A stretch of 64,000 nt of DNA from Citrus sinensis. Its lineage: Eukaryota > Streptophyta > Magnoliopsida > Sapindales > Rutaceae. The position numbers were made by a program, and so were the translations under genes. Under the pieces are notes generated by a model. The model did no database searches. It had not been told where the DNA came from and was given only the letters and a program-made list of their open reading frames with translations. The stretch spans positions 25,303,501-25,367,500 of the forward strand of contig NC_068559.1 of NCBI RefSeq assembly GCF_022201045.2, in the 5' to 3' direction. This document shows, one piece after another, positions 34,693 to 49,100 of this stretch. Each line of letters opens with the position of its first letter. Position 1 is the stretch's first letter.

Positions 34693-34850
34693 CAAATAAG
34701 TTTTTCCTATTGAGCAAGAAGTTGTATTTATTTCTCATGTGAACAATTATAAAATATCTTAATTATTTTATATTTTACCGAATTAATATATGTTTAATAA
34801 AAAATATCAAAGAAAAATGTTAATAGACTTTTTTATTATGTGATCAAATA
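34693..34850 (+). repeat. Direct repeat copy B (about 158 bp)
   Basis: Second copy of 34313-34470, in the same orientation, with scattered differences and small indels. Confidence 0.85.
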
Positions 34851-35569
34851 TTATATTTGTGAGTTTAATTTTATTATATCTTATATTATAGTGTATTATG
34901 AACAAATTCAATCTTTAATTGGGCTATTTTAGCTCACACTAAAATAGTTAATTTTGTATTATTACATGAGTAATCCCTACACTTAGTCATAAAATGTAAG
35001 CAAACTCTGATCTATTATGTTGTCATTTGTGCTTGTGTGTGTATAGATTATTGAAGGGTTGAAGCTGTGATTTGCAATAAACTTAAATAGGGTCGTAACC
35101 GTAGAAGAACTCAGCAGTCTCAACAGTTAAGGATGGATTATAGCAAATCAAGGTAATGATCCCAAACATTTCCCTTTAAAACATTGTTGGTATGGTATAC
35201 GACCCTAGAAATTGTTATTGAACTAGAGCATTATCAATTATTATAATGTTCTGTTGTTATATTTTGGGCGAACTTCTTTATGGTTTTATGCAGGAAAAAT
35301 TGATGAACATTCATGATAAACATTTACATTCATATTTAACGGATTAATAATAAACAAGCTGGGGTGCTTCTTACTCGCAGGAGTAGTGTGTGAGGACGGT
35401 TGGGAGTGGTGAACAAAACCTTACAATAAAAAGAATCTGGCGACAAAAGAAGATAATTAGATAAAGGCCAATGTCTTTGGAGTTAGCTACGCCCCTAACT
35501 GTTATATATTCGTAAATGTTTGTCCAATGCCGGTCATCCGATTTTCGAATTTGATATGACTGCCACGTA
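34851..35569. other. Spacer, no gene recognised
   Basis: AT-rich. It may include decayed 5' parts of the LINE fragment that follows, but I cannot read a frame in it. Confidence 0.3.
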
Positions 35570-35788
35570 GATTTTATTGCGCAACTGAATGGTTTAAGAC
35601 GTCTGTTTAGCTCAGTTTGTGTCCAATATGCTAATAGATCTTGTAATGCGATAGCCCACTCTTTAGCTAAGCTAGCTCTAGAGATGCTCGAAATTATTGT
35701 TTGGATGGGTTCATACCCTCCCTACTTGTTGTACTTATTTTATTCTTTAAGTTGAAATGAAGGTATTTTCCATTCAAAAAAAAAAAAA
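35570..35788 (+). mobile_element. LINE 3' end (RNase H-like tail and poly(A))
   Basis: One frame reads LRRLFSSVCVQYANRSCNAI, then AHSLAKLALEMLEIIVWMGS and YPPYLL before a stop. This is the C-terminal RNase H-like tail of plant non-LTR retrotransposons (the N.xAHxLAKxAL..W..xPP pattern). An A-run at 35776-35788 follows. The rest is missing, as expected for 5'-truncated copies. Confidence 0.65.
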
Positions 35789-36090
35789 GCACGGCAACAA
35801 GCCAACAAGAATCATGTATGTTACCCACGCCCCTCCCTTAAATTTGTCCTCCAAAAATACTTTTTCTAATCACATGGTTGTTACAATAGCGGAGTACAAC
35901 TTGATAATGATTAAAAGAATCCTTAATTAATCCAAAGTAGGACAAGATTTCTTAAACAGTGGGCCGGGCCAGTTACATGTCATTAGTTACCAGATGTGAA
36001 TAAAATAAATATCTGCAAAATACATAAATAAAAATATGTCAAAAATATCTTGTAAATTCTAAATATGTTCAAATCATGAGATATCCTCGT

Positions 36091-36126
36091 CATTAATAAT
36101 AATAATAATAATAATAATAAAATAAT
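36091..36126. repeat. (AAT)n microsatellite
   Basis: About eleven AAT units, in the 3' flank of the GT47 gene. Confidence 0.85.
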
Positions 36127-36873
36127 ATGAGATGGGCTTCTATACTGAATAGGCGGCGGATTCGTAAATCACTTCAATGAACCTTGTCAGGAGCCGAAAC
36201 TCCGATTGAAACACTAAATAATGAACAATGATACTACCAAAGCCTATAGTCCCATGTAAAATATCTGCTGACAATGAATGATTCCTTCCATTCTCAGGCA
36301 CCAAGCTGTGAAGTTTGTATCACAAGCCCAGATCTAACCTCTGCACTCAACTGGCTATTTGCAGACTTCGGAGAGCATTCTCCCATCAATTAGATTCAGC
36401 AATTTACTAGTGGACACTCGTTGATCATCTCTTTTGGAGCAGGATAACTTTCGCACTAAGCAGCGTAAGGTGAACGCACAGCCAAAACCAAATACAAAGC
36501 AGCTGCTTTGGCCTCTTCCATGTACCAATATGAGACATTGAATTGAATGACTAATTACCAACAAATATGAACACATCAACAAATATTACAGCCAGTTGGA
36601 AGACACTGAATTCCGTATGACTGTATGTGTATACAGCCCTATGTCATTACATTATCCAGAACTTGCTTCTGCACCAAGTCTTTGTCATCAGTCATATAAT
36701 CAAGCAAGGAAAAAAAGAAAAAGAAAAAAGCTCTATATGTTACATGAAATGTAAGCCGGCAAACAATGGGAATTAAGATCTAGTGACTACCTGTGATTAT
36801 TTCCCCTAAATGGGTTGCCATCACAGATGATGGAAAAATTGTGAAATGTACAGTTTCACATAAGGAAGATAAA

Positions 36874-39550
36874 TCATATACTCCACCAATCTGGAATTTT
36901 CAATCTTCGATGTCTATGTACAGCTAGCTGGACTCCAGGAATTTTGTTCTTTACCTGTCTCCAAACCATATTGACAGCATCTTCCTTCTTTGGTGGGTAC
37001 TGGAATTCGTAGTAATGAGAGATGCTTTTAAGACGCTGCCACATTTCAATCCATCTCGCTTTTGGAATCTGCCTCAGCTGATCAATCATGTAACCGGGCT
37101 GTCCTGCCTCTTTTATAGAAAAGAAAACAGAGAACTCGGAGTAGTCAATTTCATCCTCAAAGGGTAGCTCAATCCGATCACTCACAATGACAGGAACACA
37201 GTGGCTCACAATAGCATCAAACAAACGGCACGATGATGGCGTGTCTCCTGCAGGATGCAGACAGAACTTTGATGAACGCATCCCTTCTGTAGACTGGTAT
37301 GAGAGAGGAACAGAAAAAATTAGATGAAATAGGAAAATTTCTGGTTAAAACTTATTATTAGAACAAACCACTTAGGTAAACACAATTTTATGCAATTTTT
37401 CACCCCTGGCTGGGAAGTCATTGTTGATCCTGTATTAGTGAATAAATTTTCATTTTACCCCTGACATAAACACACACATTCCTTTTATTTTAGGATAGAA
37501 GCTGTAGACAGTAAGAACAGACATAAAATCTAATTCCTATGTCTCTAATGATTGTAATTACCAGTTCTCTTCATGTACGAAAAGAATAGGGATGCAAGCA
37601 CTGTATGATGCAAGATATTCTGAGAATGTCCATGCAGTTTGCACTGTAATAGTTCAACAATATCCCATTCCATGACTCTCAGAAATACTTTGATCGGACA
37701 ATATAAATAGATCTTATTTAGGGGACCCTAACAATAACTCTATGATCTACATAGCGCTTCACTGCATACCTCTTTAATGCTTTTTGTTGTTGGTGCACTT
37801 CGCTCATAATGAACATCATCATAACCAGTTAATATCTTTGCCAGTTTGGCACGAACTTTGCCTTCCTGCAACATAATAGATCAGAACTAATCAATTCCAG
37901 TTTGATATTCTGGTTTTCAAATGAGAACATCATTGGTCAGGCTATAATACATCTTTTCTAATAGTATTCCCCTGAAAGAAAAGAAGTGTCTTGCGAGCCA
38001 CAAATGGATCTGGAGGGTTATCATCTGTAAAGGATTCCACAACATGTACGTAAGGAGCGACCACATCTTTGCTTAGATTTGACATACTCCTGGGATAGCG
38101 GCCAAAATCTGCAACAATAAGAATTGATGCATTCAACTGCTGTCGAAGAAATCTGAAAGCATTTGGATGTGTCATTGGAATCACATGGTCTCTGCCTCCA
38201 GACTTCTGCCAGTATTTGGAATTCCGCAAGAATTCTAGTATCTCAATCTGAAATCAGAAGCAACCGATGTTGACAAGTCCAAAAATGAAAAACAATAAAA
38301 ATAAAAATTCAGATATTGAAGGAATGTTGAATAGCAGATAATAAATAGTGCAAATATAGCAAATTTCCTAAAATATAGCAATGGGTAAAGCTTTTTATGT
38401 TCCATGATTGACACAGTTTACAATAGCAGGTTCCGCAATCGGAGCTCATTATCCAACTCGTGAAAACTTTCATATCCTTGCTCAAGCAAGTTCACAGAAA
38501 GGCGAGATGTTACTTGGAATTGACTAACAAACAGACTCCTTTAGCTTCCATCCTCCCTCACACCTTAGTAATTCTAAATTTATTTATAACCAGAACACAC
38601 AATACAACGGTTACACGAAATGTGAAAAGAGTGATTCGTATATTTTCCATATGATTAGTACAGTAATTTCCCCTGCATCTAATTTTGGCTAGAGTAAGCG
38701 CTTACTGAGGGACCTCAAGTCGTCTTCTATCAAGTAGCTCAGAAAACTCTGAAAGAAATGTTAAAATCCTTCACTTTCAACATCACTGCATAAGCTCTCT
38801 AAATAAAATCAACAACTAACTTCACTGCCACACCTATTGACTACTCTAATTTAGAAAGCCGGTAACTTCAACTTTGCATTCTTTAGCTACTTTTCAATTT
38901 TACTCCCAGTATCCAATTAAGCAGATACATTATTGATTTTTCAGAAAATACATATTATCCAAATTTAACAGCAAAATCCAAAGGCAACTTTTTTTTCCCC
39001 CCGTAAATTACTAAATTTTGCAGCACTAATTAAATCGACAAAGAAACCAATGAACTAGAGTAACTACCTGTAATTGGCGATCAAACTCGGTATCGGGATC
39101 CGTCATGTTATGGCCGTGTGTGTTAAAACTCAAGGAAGAGAAAAAAGGCACAAAAAACGCCTGCGCCGTGTCGGGATCAGAAACCCTAACAGCCTCTCTC
39201 TCTTCACTTTCGCCGTCGTACAAAAGCGAAGCCATAAGCCAATACTCGACGCTATGCTGCCTCTTGATGCCCGAACTCCGCGGCCAACGCGGCAGGTTCT
39301 CACTGGTCACGGGTAAACCATCGGGACTACTGTGATCCAGCATGCCTACGTGGAACCTCCTAGGGAGATCATACATGTAGACTCTGAGAGGTGCTGAACA
39401 GGACTGTGCCGTTGATTGTAGTAAAGGGAAGAAGTGTGATCGAATATCAACGGTTCCGATGAAAACTGAGTAAGTAATTACGAGGAGAAGAAGGAAAATG
39501 AGAGAGAGTATTGCTTTTTCAAACATTTTGGAGATCTCTCGATGTTCCAT
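36874..39550 (-). CDS. Exostosin-family (GT47) glycosyltransferase
   Basis: Golgi type II membrane glycosyltransferase, probably adding a sugar to a cell-wall polysaccharide or glycoprotein; ARAD-type arabinosyltransferases are relatives, but the substrate is not predictable. Four exons: 39068-39550, 37951-38247, 37770-37865 and 36874-37293, giving 431 residues. A signal-anchor spans about 13-32 ([20 protein letters not shown]). The exostosin domain opens with [17 protein letters not shown] and contains [54 protein letters not shown] and [13 protein letters not shown]. The C-terminal half keeps [35 protein letters not shown] and ELPFED, the putative nucleotide-sugar-binding part. The ATG at 39550 is the first in frame; another (39526) would shorten only the cytosolic tail. 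Confidence 0.93.
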
Positions 39551-41411
39551 CAACAGTCTTATCTGCGTACTGGTGCTGTAATGCCACCCAGTGTCGTTTG
39601 ATTAATAACGGCTGTCGTTTGGTTGGACAAAATGGAACGATGATAAGCAGCGCCTCACTTTATCTACATGACTTATGAACATGCTCTCTGTGAGTCTCTG
39701 CCGTCCAGCTCTTAATTAACTTAAAACTTAATTCTACCGAGTACCGAATAATGATTTTGTAAAAGATGAGCATATATTTACCTTTTCGCCGATAACGAGT
39801 ACCGGCTCTGCTATTTTAATCTCTAGATCACCGTGGATGCCGCATCAGTGTAGCCAACTGAAGTGCAATTAAAGTAAAGTGAACTCTATTATGTTAAAAA
39901 CTAAAAAAAAAAAAAAAGTCGGTTCCGACTCCGAGGACTTGTTCTTTGATGAACAAGGTAAATAAAGGTCAATGTCTTAAAGACTTTGGCGTCCACTGTG
40001 GTGTTCGCGGATCCAATTTTAAAGATTGTATATATAATTTGTATTGAATTTATAATTTTATAAATTATAAATTTTTAATTTGACTCAATTCATATTTATT
40101 TTTATTATTTTATAAATTAATTTGTACGTTAAAATTTTTTAATTATATCTTATCTACGAATTAATTAAATAAAAAATTAATATAAAAATAATTTTATTAA
40201 CAATTAAATTTAAAATTAAATAAGATTTAAATAAATTAATTGTTTAAATAAAATTAGAAAATACATTTAAAGCTTCAAAATATAATACACTAAAAACAAA
40301 TTCATTTGTTTAGATCCATACATGAAAATTAACTGCTTAAGCCGTCCACTAAATCCAAAAATATTTATTAAATTCATTTATTTTGTATTGTTAAGCTTAT
40401 TCTTTTAATTAATTTTCAACTTTTTAACTACTGGACTTAAGATATAGGAATTTAAATAATTAGTATTTAGTTATATCTTTTATATATAAAAAAAATTGAT
40501 TATTTTAGTTACCAAATAAAAGATTTTTATCAAAAATCAAACAGGAATTGTTCGCTGTTATTGAAAAAAAAAATCTTTAAATTATTATTATTATTTTGCT
40601 CAAATAAACTAAACAGGTTTAGTTACAAGTATGATTTATGTTTATAAATTAAAGAGGAAAAAGGAATCCCAGCATAAAACCATTTTTAACCAACCCATCA
40701 ACATGCTTGGCAACAAGCTCTAAAAGCAAGGGCCGTGGTATGCTATGAAATGTGATCTTGTTGCGAGTTGTGACCAAGAACCTCGTAAGAAAATGAGATG
40801 GTTGCCAACTGGCCATGATCACCTTGAACACAATAGAAATCACGTGGCTTATAATTTATAAGGGAAAATTTCATGTGACCGGTTTTTCTCGACCAACCCG
40901 GCCACGAGGGCTACATAGCTTGGTCGTGCTACAAAAATTAGATGTTATGCGACCCGTTAAGCTTATTGCTTGAGCGAATATATTGCATGTGGCTTATTTG
41001 TCTAATTTTATATATATAAAAAGATACAGTAACACATTTACCTTGTTTATATTTTATATTTTCTGGTTTTGCAAATGTTGATTGAATTGAATTGGTAAGT
41101 TCTATGGAAATCGCACGGGTAGTAAAGATTTGATGAGCTCACACTGGATTAAGGAGAAGTTTGGTTGCATTTATGCAGTATTTTCTGAAAGAAATATCAC
41201 ACTAAAATGGTCAAAATTAAATACAACAAATTTCAAATTAAAGCTGGCAATTAGGACCTTAGGATCAATTGATATGGAACATCATTACCAAAACTTGACA
41301 ATTTCTTACAGGTTTTTAATTTTCAAGGTTTAAGCTACCATTAAAACATTTTTTTAATAAAAAAAAAACCTACCTTAAAACTAGCAATTTTGTATTGTAG
41401 CATCTGCCAAT
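39551..41411. other. Spacer upstream of the GT47 gene
   Basis: Promoter and 5' leader of the GT47 gene within the first few hundred bases, then very AT-rich DNA (about 40020-40620). No other gene recognised. Confidence 0.4.
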
Positions 41412-41420
41412 TTTAATTTT

Positions 41421-41799
41421 GGGAAATTTACAACCGTCCACCTGTTTGTTTTGTCTTTTTCAAAAATACACTAACACTTTTTTTTTTTCAGCGCACCACC
41501 TAAAGTTTACTTTTTGTTGCATTCTTCCATATCCGTCTAATTTCCGTTAGCAAATTTAACGGAATGACCTTTTTACCCCTCAAAATTATAATTTAACCTA
41601 ACATAAATAGAAATTGGAGATAAATTGGATGGATTTAATTTTTTTCAAAGGTGGATGCTAGAAATTGGAGGAAAATAATGTTTGTTGCTTGCTAAATTTA
41701 GAAAATTTTAATTTATTTTTTTGGAGGAAAATAGTGTTTGTTACTTGCTAGATTTAGAAAATTTGTATTTATTTTTTTCTTTCAAAAAGTAAATTTCCC
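41421..41799. mobile_element. Mutator-like MITE with short TIRs
   Basis: The ends are GGGAAATTTAC inverted. The 9-bp TTTAATTTT flanks both sides (41412-41420 and 41800-41808). The inside includes TTCCGTTAGCAAATTTAACG, a word also seen in the other long-TIR elements, and a tandem duplication of about 57 bp (about 41671-41780). Coding capacity is absent. The low complexity of the target site tempers the call. Confidence 0.55.
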
Positions 41800-41808
41800 T
41801 TTAATTTT

Positions 41809-43118
41809 TTAAGTGGCGGTGATCGACTATTAAAGAAATAAATAAATAAACCACGGTGTTGACAAGAACCATCTTTTTTTTTTGACAATAATATTTTTTT
41901 TCAAATTGCATTCTTATATTATGGCATTGGCTAAAATGATGAATATAATACGTACAGTGCTTCTACATTATTAGTTCAATGTATTGATCATTGACGTATC
42001 ATTAATGCACGTTTGCCTATATAACAAGTAATTAATTTTTATTTATACTCAGATCAATTCAACCCAAACCTCAATCCTCTTGTATTAATTTAAGAGATTT
42101 TATCAATTCAAGAGATTTTATTAATCCATACTAGTTAATAATTGACACCATATATTTTAATGATCATACTGTATGTCAAAATTACAATAAGGATTTATTT
42201 TACATTTTAAGATCAAATGTAAAAAAATTATATTAAAGAAAAACTCGTTTAACTGCGATCATACTATTAATGATAGTTGAATGCAACCACAGGCAAAAAA
42301 CAAATGTTAGGCATTGGTTTTGAATTATTCACAAATGTTAGGTATTGGTTTTGAATTATGTATTAATTTTCTTTCAAGATATTACTCTAGTGGAGTAGTG
42401 GTATGGTCTATTCCAATTTAACTTTTTGAAGAGATAAGAGAGATGAAAAAATAATTTTGTATTTTGACCATTCCCCTCTGCCTTAAAAAAAGAAGAAGAA
42501 AATAAACAACTATTCTTTCGACAAATTATTTTCAACATGCAACAAAAATATACGATCAACGATGTGCTTTGTGATGGCATTACTCAACTTACCACCAATA
42601 GTCCAATAATACCAAACATCATCATAAAATCATTATTCATTACCCGAATTTTAAACATACAACAACGTTCCTTTTGCTTGCGATGGCGAGCCCAGAAAGC
42701 CAATCCAAAACGAATACAAATAAGCAATCGGCCCCACTTCGAGTCATCGCTCCTTATTTTTTAAAAAAATTTCAAATTAAGATACTCGGCAAATCGCCCA
42801 TCAAGAGGATTCACGAATCGCCACGCAACCGAAGGGAGCTCCATCTGTAATGTTTATTCCTTCACTCTTCAGTTCAGTTCGTTGAAAGAAAGCCAGAAAA
42901 CAGCATCTTCGAGAACAGAACAGACGTATAAAACAGATGACGTTGCATTACGCACACTTTGTCATTTCTCTATATAACACGCAAGCAACTTTCTCTGTGC
43001 GTCAAATCTACTCTAAACTGCGCCGTTTTTGAAACTCCGAAGCTATAAGAGACGAAAGATCGCCTTGAGGTTTGCCGAAAACCAGAGAAGAGAGAGAGAA
43101 AGAGAAAAAGAAAAAAAA
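41809..43118. other. Spacer and promoter of the ERMP1-like gene
   Basis: AT-rich until about 42780. The last 300 bp are the ERMP1-like promoter and leader, with GA-rich sequence just before the ATG. No other gene recognised. Confidence 0.4.
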
Positions 43119-46100
43119 ATGGCCTTTCGATTCGATTACAGGGACGTCACAGCCTTCAAAGTTTTGCTTGTATTATCATTCATGTACGGACTCATGTCGG
43201 CCTTGGTCTACTCAATAGTTCACTTGAAGTTTGTAAAGCCGCTTGATTCCGACGCGCCTCTTGATCGGTTCTCCGAAGCTAGAGCCATTCAACACGTTCG
43301 CGTTTTGGCCGATGAGATTGGTGATCGCCAAGTGAGTCCACGATAACTTTTTTTTTTTTAATTTGTATTAGAAAAATGAATATAAGTACTTTGTCAAGGG
43401 AGTTATCAAGGGAGTTAACTTTTATATTGTCAAGGAACAATAGGAAATATAAAGAGAAATGCATACAAAATCGAAATTGAAGTGTTGTGTCTCTGAGCCG
43501 ACTGCTGTTTGTGGAATATAATCGCTAGTGGTCTGTGAATGATTGACAAGCATTGGCTGTCAGCGCGGGTGTTTAACACACACTTTAATAGCTCTACTGT
43601 CAAATTTAAGCAGAGGCTTGACAATTGCAAACATATCCATAATATCTTGTGTTAGAGTTGTTCTAATGTTGAAATTGTCAACAGGAAGGTCGGCCAGGCT
43701 TGAGAGAAGCTGCTGTGTATATCAAAACACAGTTGGAGGGTATAAAGGAGAGAGCTGGTCCTAAGTTTAGGTTGGTAATGTTGTCTGGATACTTGAGGTT
43801 AAGTTGTATACTTTCTAATGGGTTCATTTGTGTTTTGTGCTAAACTTAGAGAGTGATTTTTGGAATTTTGTGTTATGTTTATTAACTTATATTATTTATT
43901 GTTTAATATGCAGAATTGAGATTGAGGAGAATGTTGTTAATGGCTCCTTCAATATGATATTTTTAGGCCACAGTATATCTCTGGGGTATAGAAACCATAC
44001 AAATATTGTCATGAGGTAAACCTTGTTATTTGAGATTATGGCCTTGGAATATTTTTCCCCCTTACTGATTTTGTGGGATGAAAATCAATCGTTTAGGAAC
44101 AAATAGAATTTTTTCAATGTTGGACAAAATATGATAGTGATATGTCTTTCAGGCAGTAGGGCAATTAGATCAAAATCATTTTACAGGAAAAGAGTTAAGA
44201 GAACACTATTTTATCTGTATCACGACATAGAGCATGTTATCATGCACGAGACTTCTTGTATGTCTCTGCCGCAATGTGAAAAGAACTTGATCCACGTGTA
44301 CTTACTTTTAGAAGACAAAGCATTGGTGAATAAGTCGTGTTAGTTTTTATGTGTGAAATAACTTGTATTTTTTGGCAGAATATCGTCAACAGACTCACAA
44401 GATACTGATCCGTCGGTTTTAATGAATGGTCATTTTGATGGTCCACTTAGTTCCCCTGGTGCTGGCGATTGTGGTTCATGTGTTGGTGGGTACTAAGAAT
44501 GTTGTCACTGAATTGGTCATACTTTACAGGGGGTAGTTGCTTCATCATTTCATTCTTTCTCCACTTCTTTTGTACTCAGCATCGATGCTTGAACTGGCTA
44601 GACTTACTGTAGATTCTGGCTGGATTCCCCCTCGGCCTATTATTTTTCTATTCAACGGTGCCGAAGAACTTTTTATGTTGGTAAGAATCATAGCAATACT
44701 TGTTTTGAAACTTGGTAGTTTGAAGAGACTTCTATCTGTGTTACCAAATCTTCTTTGGCACTTGCTGGGTCGCTTTATTTTATTTTATTGTATTTTTTGT
44801 GAATTTTGGATGTTATACTCTTAGGGCTACAGATAGCTGTATTTTATACTATATAGCTGATAGTTAGCCTTCTACTGAGCTATTTTTGCTGCCCTTGTGG
44901 ACCTGTGGTTCAGTTTTGTATTTTCTTTCTTTTCTTTGAATCAAGTATCTTGTTTCTTGCCAAAAGAAACGAAGGGTTAAAAAAAGGAATGCATTTTGCG
45001 TTGTCAACATTCAAAACTGAATTTGTTATGTTATTCTCAAAGTTGGAAGTCTCTGGTTATTTCAGGAAATTTCAAGATAAAAAATATCGATGATTAAGTG
45101 AAATTGATGCATTGATCAGTGATTTTGGATTTAAACATCATGGGCAACTGTGACAGAGTTGGAGGATGAATTAAGCTATTCATATTTTTTTTTATTTTTC
45201 TGTGGGGGGAAAAATAGAAAGAAGACTTAGAGAGAGAGAAGGAAAAGACAACCACAAGCTTGCTGAATCTGTTATTTGATTGTTTTATGAAAATAAAAAT
45301 TTCTTTCTATATGGAACTTCTCAGAAACTTAAGAATTTACAATTTACTCTGCTTATTTTGATTCAGGGTGCACATGGCTTCATGAAAGCTCATAAATGGC
45401 GTGATTCAGTTGGAGCTGTTATAAATGTGGAAGCATCTGGGACAGGAGGTCTTGGTATGATAGCTTTCGGTGCTAATTTTATTTCCTTCAACTTTAATGG
45501 TGTGTATGTTGTAATGATACTATTTTGTGACTGGAACAAAGTTTCTTTCCAGTGGATAATTGGTGGATGGGTGTTACACAACACATACAAAATGCTTTGT
45601 CCGGTTCAAATTAGATTCTGTATTGTTGTCATGTCATGACATTTTCTGTCAATGTGGTCTCACGAAGGAACCTGGGTTGTTAGAGGACGTGTCTTCTGCT
45701 TTTAACTTTTGATGTGATGCTAAATTTATTTCTTGGTGCTGCTACGCTCATTCTGATCATTATATTGTTGCGTGACAGATTTAGTATGTCAATCTGGGCC
45801 CAGTTCTTGGCCTTCTTCAGTCTATGCTCAGTCAGCAATATACCCAATGGCACATAGTGCAGCGCAGGTTTTTCTTATTTAGTATCTATATGTTCTTTAA
45901 GTTTAAAATTCCTACCTATCTAGTGAGCATTTCATTTGTGGTTGTGAGCGAAGGATCACATTACATTGGAATAATTAATTGTTCCAAACAATACAAGACA
46001 TCCAAATTCCTAGCAACAGGATTTTGACCACACTTATGCATCTACTTTCTGTGTGCAGGATGTTTTTCCTGTTATTCCAGGAGATACAGATTACAGAATA

Positions 46101-49100
46101 TTTTCTCAAGATTATGGGGACATTCCTGGCCTGGACATTATTTTTCTCATTGGTGGTTATTATTACCATACTTCTCATGATACAGTGGACAGATTATTGT
46201 ATGAATTACATCTGCTATTTTGGTATAAATTTACTTGTGTGGAACTTTAGTTTTATTTCAACTTCAAGCACTTTCTCTTACATTTTCGAGATTTTTTAAA
46301 ACAGACCTGGAAGTGTGCAAGCACGGGGAGATAATTTGTTCAATGTACTTAAGGCCTTTAGCAATTCTTCTAAGCTACAAAATGCCCATGATAGAGCATC
46401 TTTTGAAGCTACTGGCATTAAAAACAAGGATGAACGTGCTATTTTCTTTGATTACTTGACATGGTTCATGGTAAGCCACATGAAAATTGCTTGTTCTCTG
46501 CTCAAAGTTTATTTATTGTATGGTAACTATTACGATACATTATTTAAATAATATATTAATGGATGGTTAATATTATTCCTTTACTTTGATTGTGAATCTT
46601 TGAGATATATTATTCAAGAAGCAGAGCCACGGTACTTCATGGGATTCCCATTGTCATCTTCATCACTGTCCCATTCTTTCTGCGCCTGCTGAACTCTGGC
46701 CTGCATTCTTGGTTTGCGACATACAGTGATTTTGTGAAAGGTAAACTGGCCAGCTGATTTATTTTTTCTGAAGGCATTCTTGTGTCATATTTTCTGCTCT
46801 TTAAGAGCATATTGATATTGAACTTCAACCTTTGTCAAAGATTTCTTTAACATTGTCAAATTTGTTTATTTCGCAGGAATGATGATCCATGCTACTGGGA
46901 AAATGCTAGCAATTATTTTTCCAATTGCCTTTTCAGTCCTAAGATTGTTGTTCTCTGGTTATGCAATGAGCTGGTGTGCCTTTTGGTTTACATCTTTTTC
47001 TATTTTCTGGCATACATATGATTTTTTTTTTTTGTGTGTTGGGATGAAACTTTATTTTATGGAATCATACATTTTTTCTCATAATAATGTTTATGTAATA
47101 GGTATAGCTTGTCTGAATTTGAGAGAGTAACTTTCTATAATGTTTTTAGCATGTAGTGGGAGCAAATCACACTTTTAGACTATTCCTTGCCATTATCATT
47201 CTGCTTCATGCTTTAAATATTTTCAAGAATGATATTTCTGAAGGTTCTTGTTAACTGCTTGAGTATCCAGATTCGAAAATACAAAAATATCTCAAGGTTA
47301 TTGTGAAATGCAGGTTTGCTCATCCATTCTTGGCTTTCATGATGTTCATCCCTTGTAGTCTTCTTGGTCTTTTGATTCCAAGAATTCTTTGGAGTCATTT
47401 TCCCCTATCTCAAGATGCTATGCTTCTGAAGACATCAAAGGAGGTAAAATTTTAGTTTCATTTACTCTGTTTTCAGTTTACCACAAAGGGGGTATAATTA
47501 AGATTATCACCTATGAATTTGCAAGCTTTCTGTCAATAAGTGCTGCATGTGTTAGATTTATATTTTTTATCGGACTTTATTGTATGCAATTTATGGCAAC
47601 TACAAGATGCTGAACATACCATGAAAGTGGATGTGCAAGATTCTTGGTAATTTACTGCCTCACATCCACCTATTTGAAGAAATATCAAAATGAAATTTAA
47701 TGTCGTATCTTTCTTCATTTCAAATACTGCTTTCTACCTACATTTCAGGTTGAAATTATGTGGTTCAAGATTGTGTTAAATTAACAAAAACTTAATGCAG
47801 TTTTAAGCTTCTAGAATTTTCATGCTTATTCAATAACCAAATCTGACTCTCGTCGATGACTTGATCTAATGTAAATCATAAGAAACCTCTGTTATGGCAT
47901 GATTCTTGCAGGCACTATCTGATGAAGCAAGATTTTGGGGAGCATTTGGATTTTATGCTATGCTTACAATGGTATGTAGCAGGAACATTATTTTCAAGAT
48001 AAGGCTATCTTTTCATAACAGTTCAATTTATTGCTTTATGGGATGACATTTGCATATTATCTTTTTTCAATCGTTAGTTTTGTTATTTGGTTTGGCTAAA
48101 ATAGCTTTTGTAAAAACAGGCTTATCTTGTAGCTGGATTGACTGGTGGTTTCTTGACATTTATTGTGGCTACTTCTATGCTTCCTGCATGGATCTTCTTT
48201 TGCATATCAATCAACTTTTATGGTCGTCGATCATTGAGGTATTTATTTTAATGATTTTCCAATTAAACCAGTGTTTCATTGTCCATACAGAAGACATATT
48301 ATAAAGATACATAAATAGCAATATAAAAACTTTTATGTCATGTAGTTAGTTGCCATTTGCAACAGACGGTTCACGGTTGTACCATACCTTAAAGTTTCTA
48401 GCCCCTTTGATTTTTCTTTTTACATGTTATGATGTTAAAGTTTCGATCTATAATTTATTATTATTAATATTTTTATACTTATTTTTCGCTCTTATGAAAG
48501 TAATTTTTCTAATACAAAAGGGATATTCAAAGGGTAACAGAAACAAAGAATGTTGTCTGATTAAAGTTGTTTTTTCAGGTCAACATTATTTTACGTTGTG
48601 CCTCTAATTCCATGCATTACATACTCAGTTTATTTTGGCGGGTTTGTTGTCCAATTTTTAATTGAGAAGATGGGTATGATGGGAGCTTTTCCATCCCCTT
48701 ATGGTCAGTGATTTTGAACTTACATCTTTCATGATGCTGAAGTAGTTTGATTTCCCAAGTTTTATAGATTTTTAAAAGAATTGTTGTGATTACTGTGCCG
48801 TCATTTGCAGGGTATTACATACAAGATATTGTAGTGGCAGCGGCAGTTGGTGCTGTAACTGGTTGGTGTGTGGGCCCTCTTTTACCAATTTGTGGTCTCT
48901 GGCTAGCCAGGTCATCTGTCCTGCAGTTTTTGTTGCATCTGACTGTGCTTGCCTTGGCGCTCTCATCACAGTTCTTTCCATATAGCACGGGTGCACATAA
49001 GAGGCTTGTTTTTCAACATACATTTGTTACTGCAGGTATTGAATGCAAATTGAATCAATAATATTCAGAAAACCTTTTAGCACACTTAATAAAGTTAAAA

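Noticed and set aside
34313-34850. Reading the paired direct repeats as a miniature LTR-type element
   Set aside because: The repeats lack clear TG..CA ends and the space between them is filled by a MITE with its own inverted ends, so a duplication is simpler.
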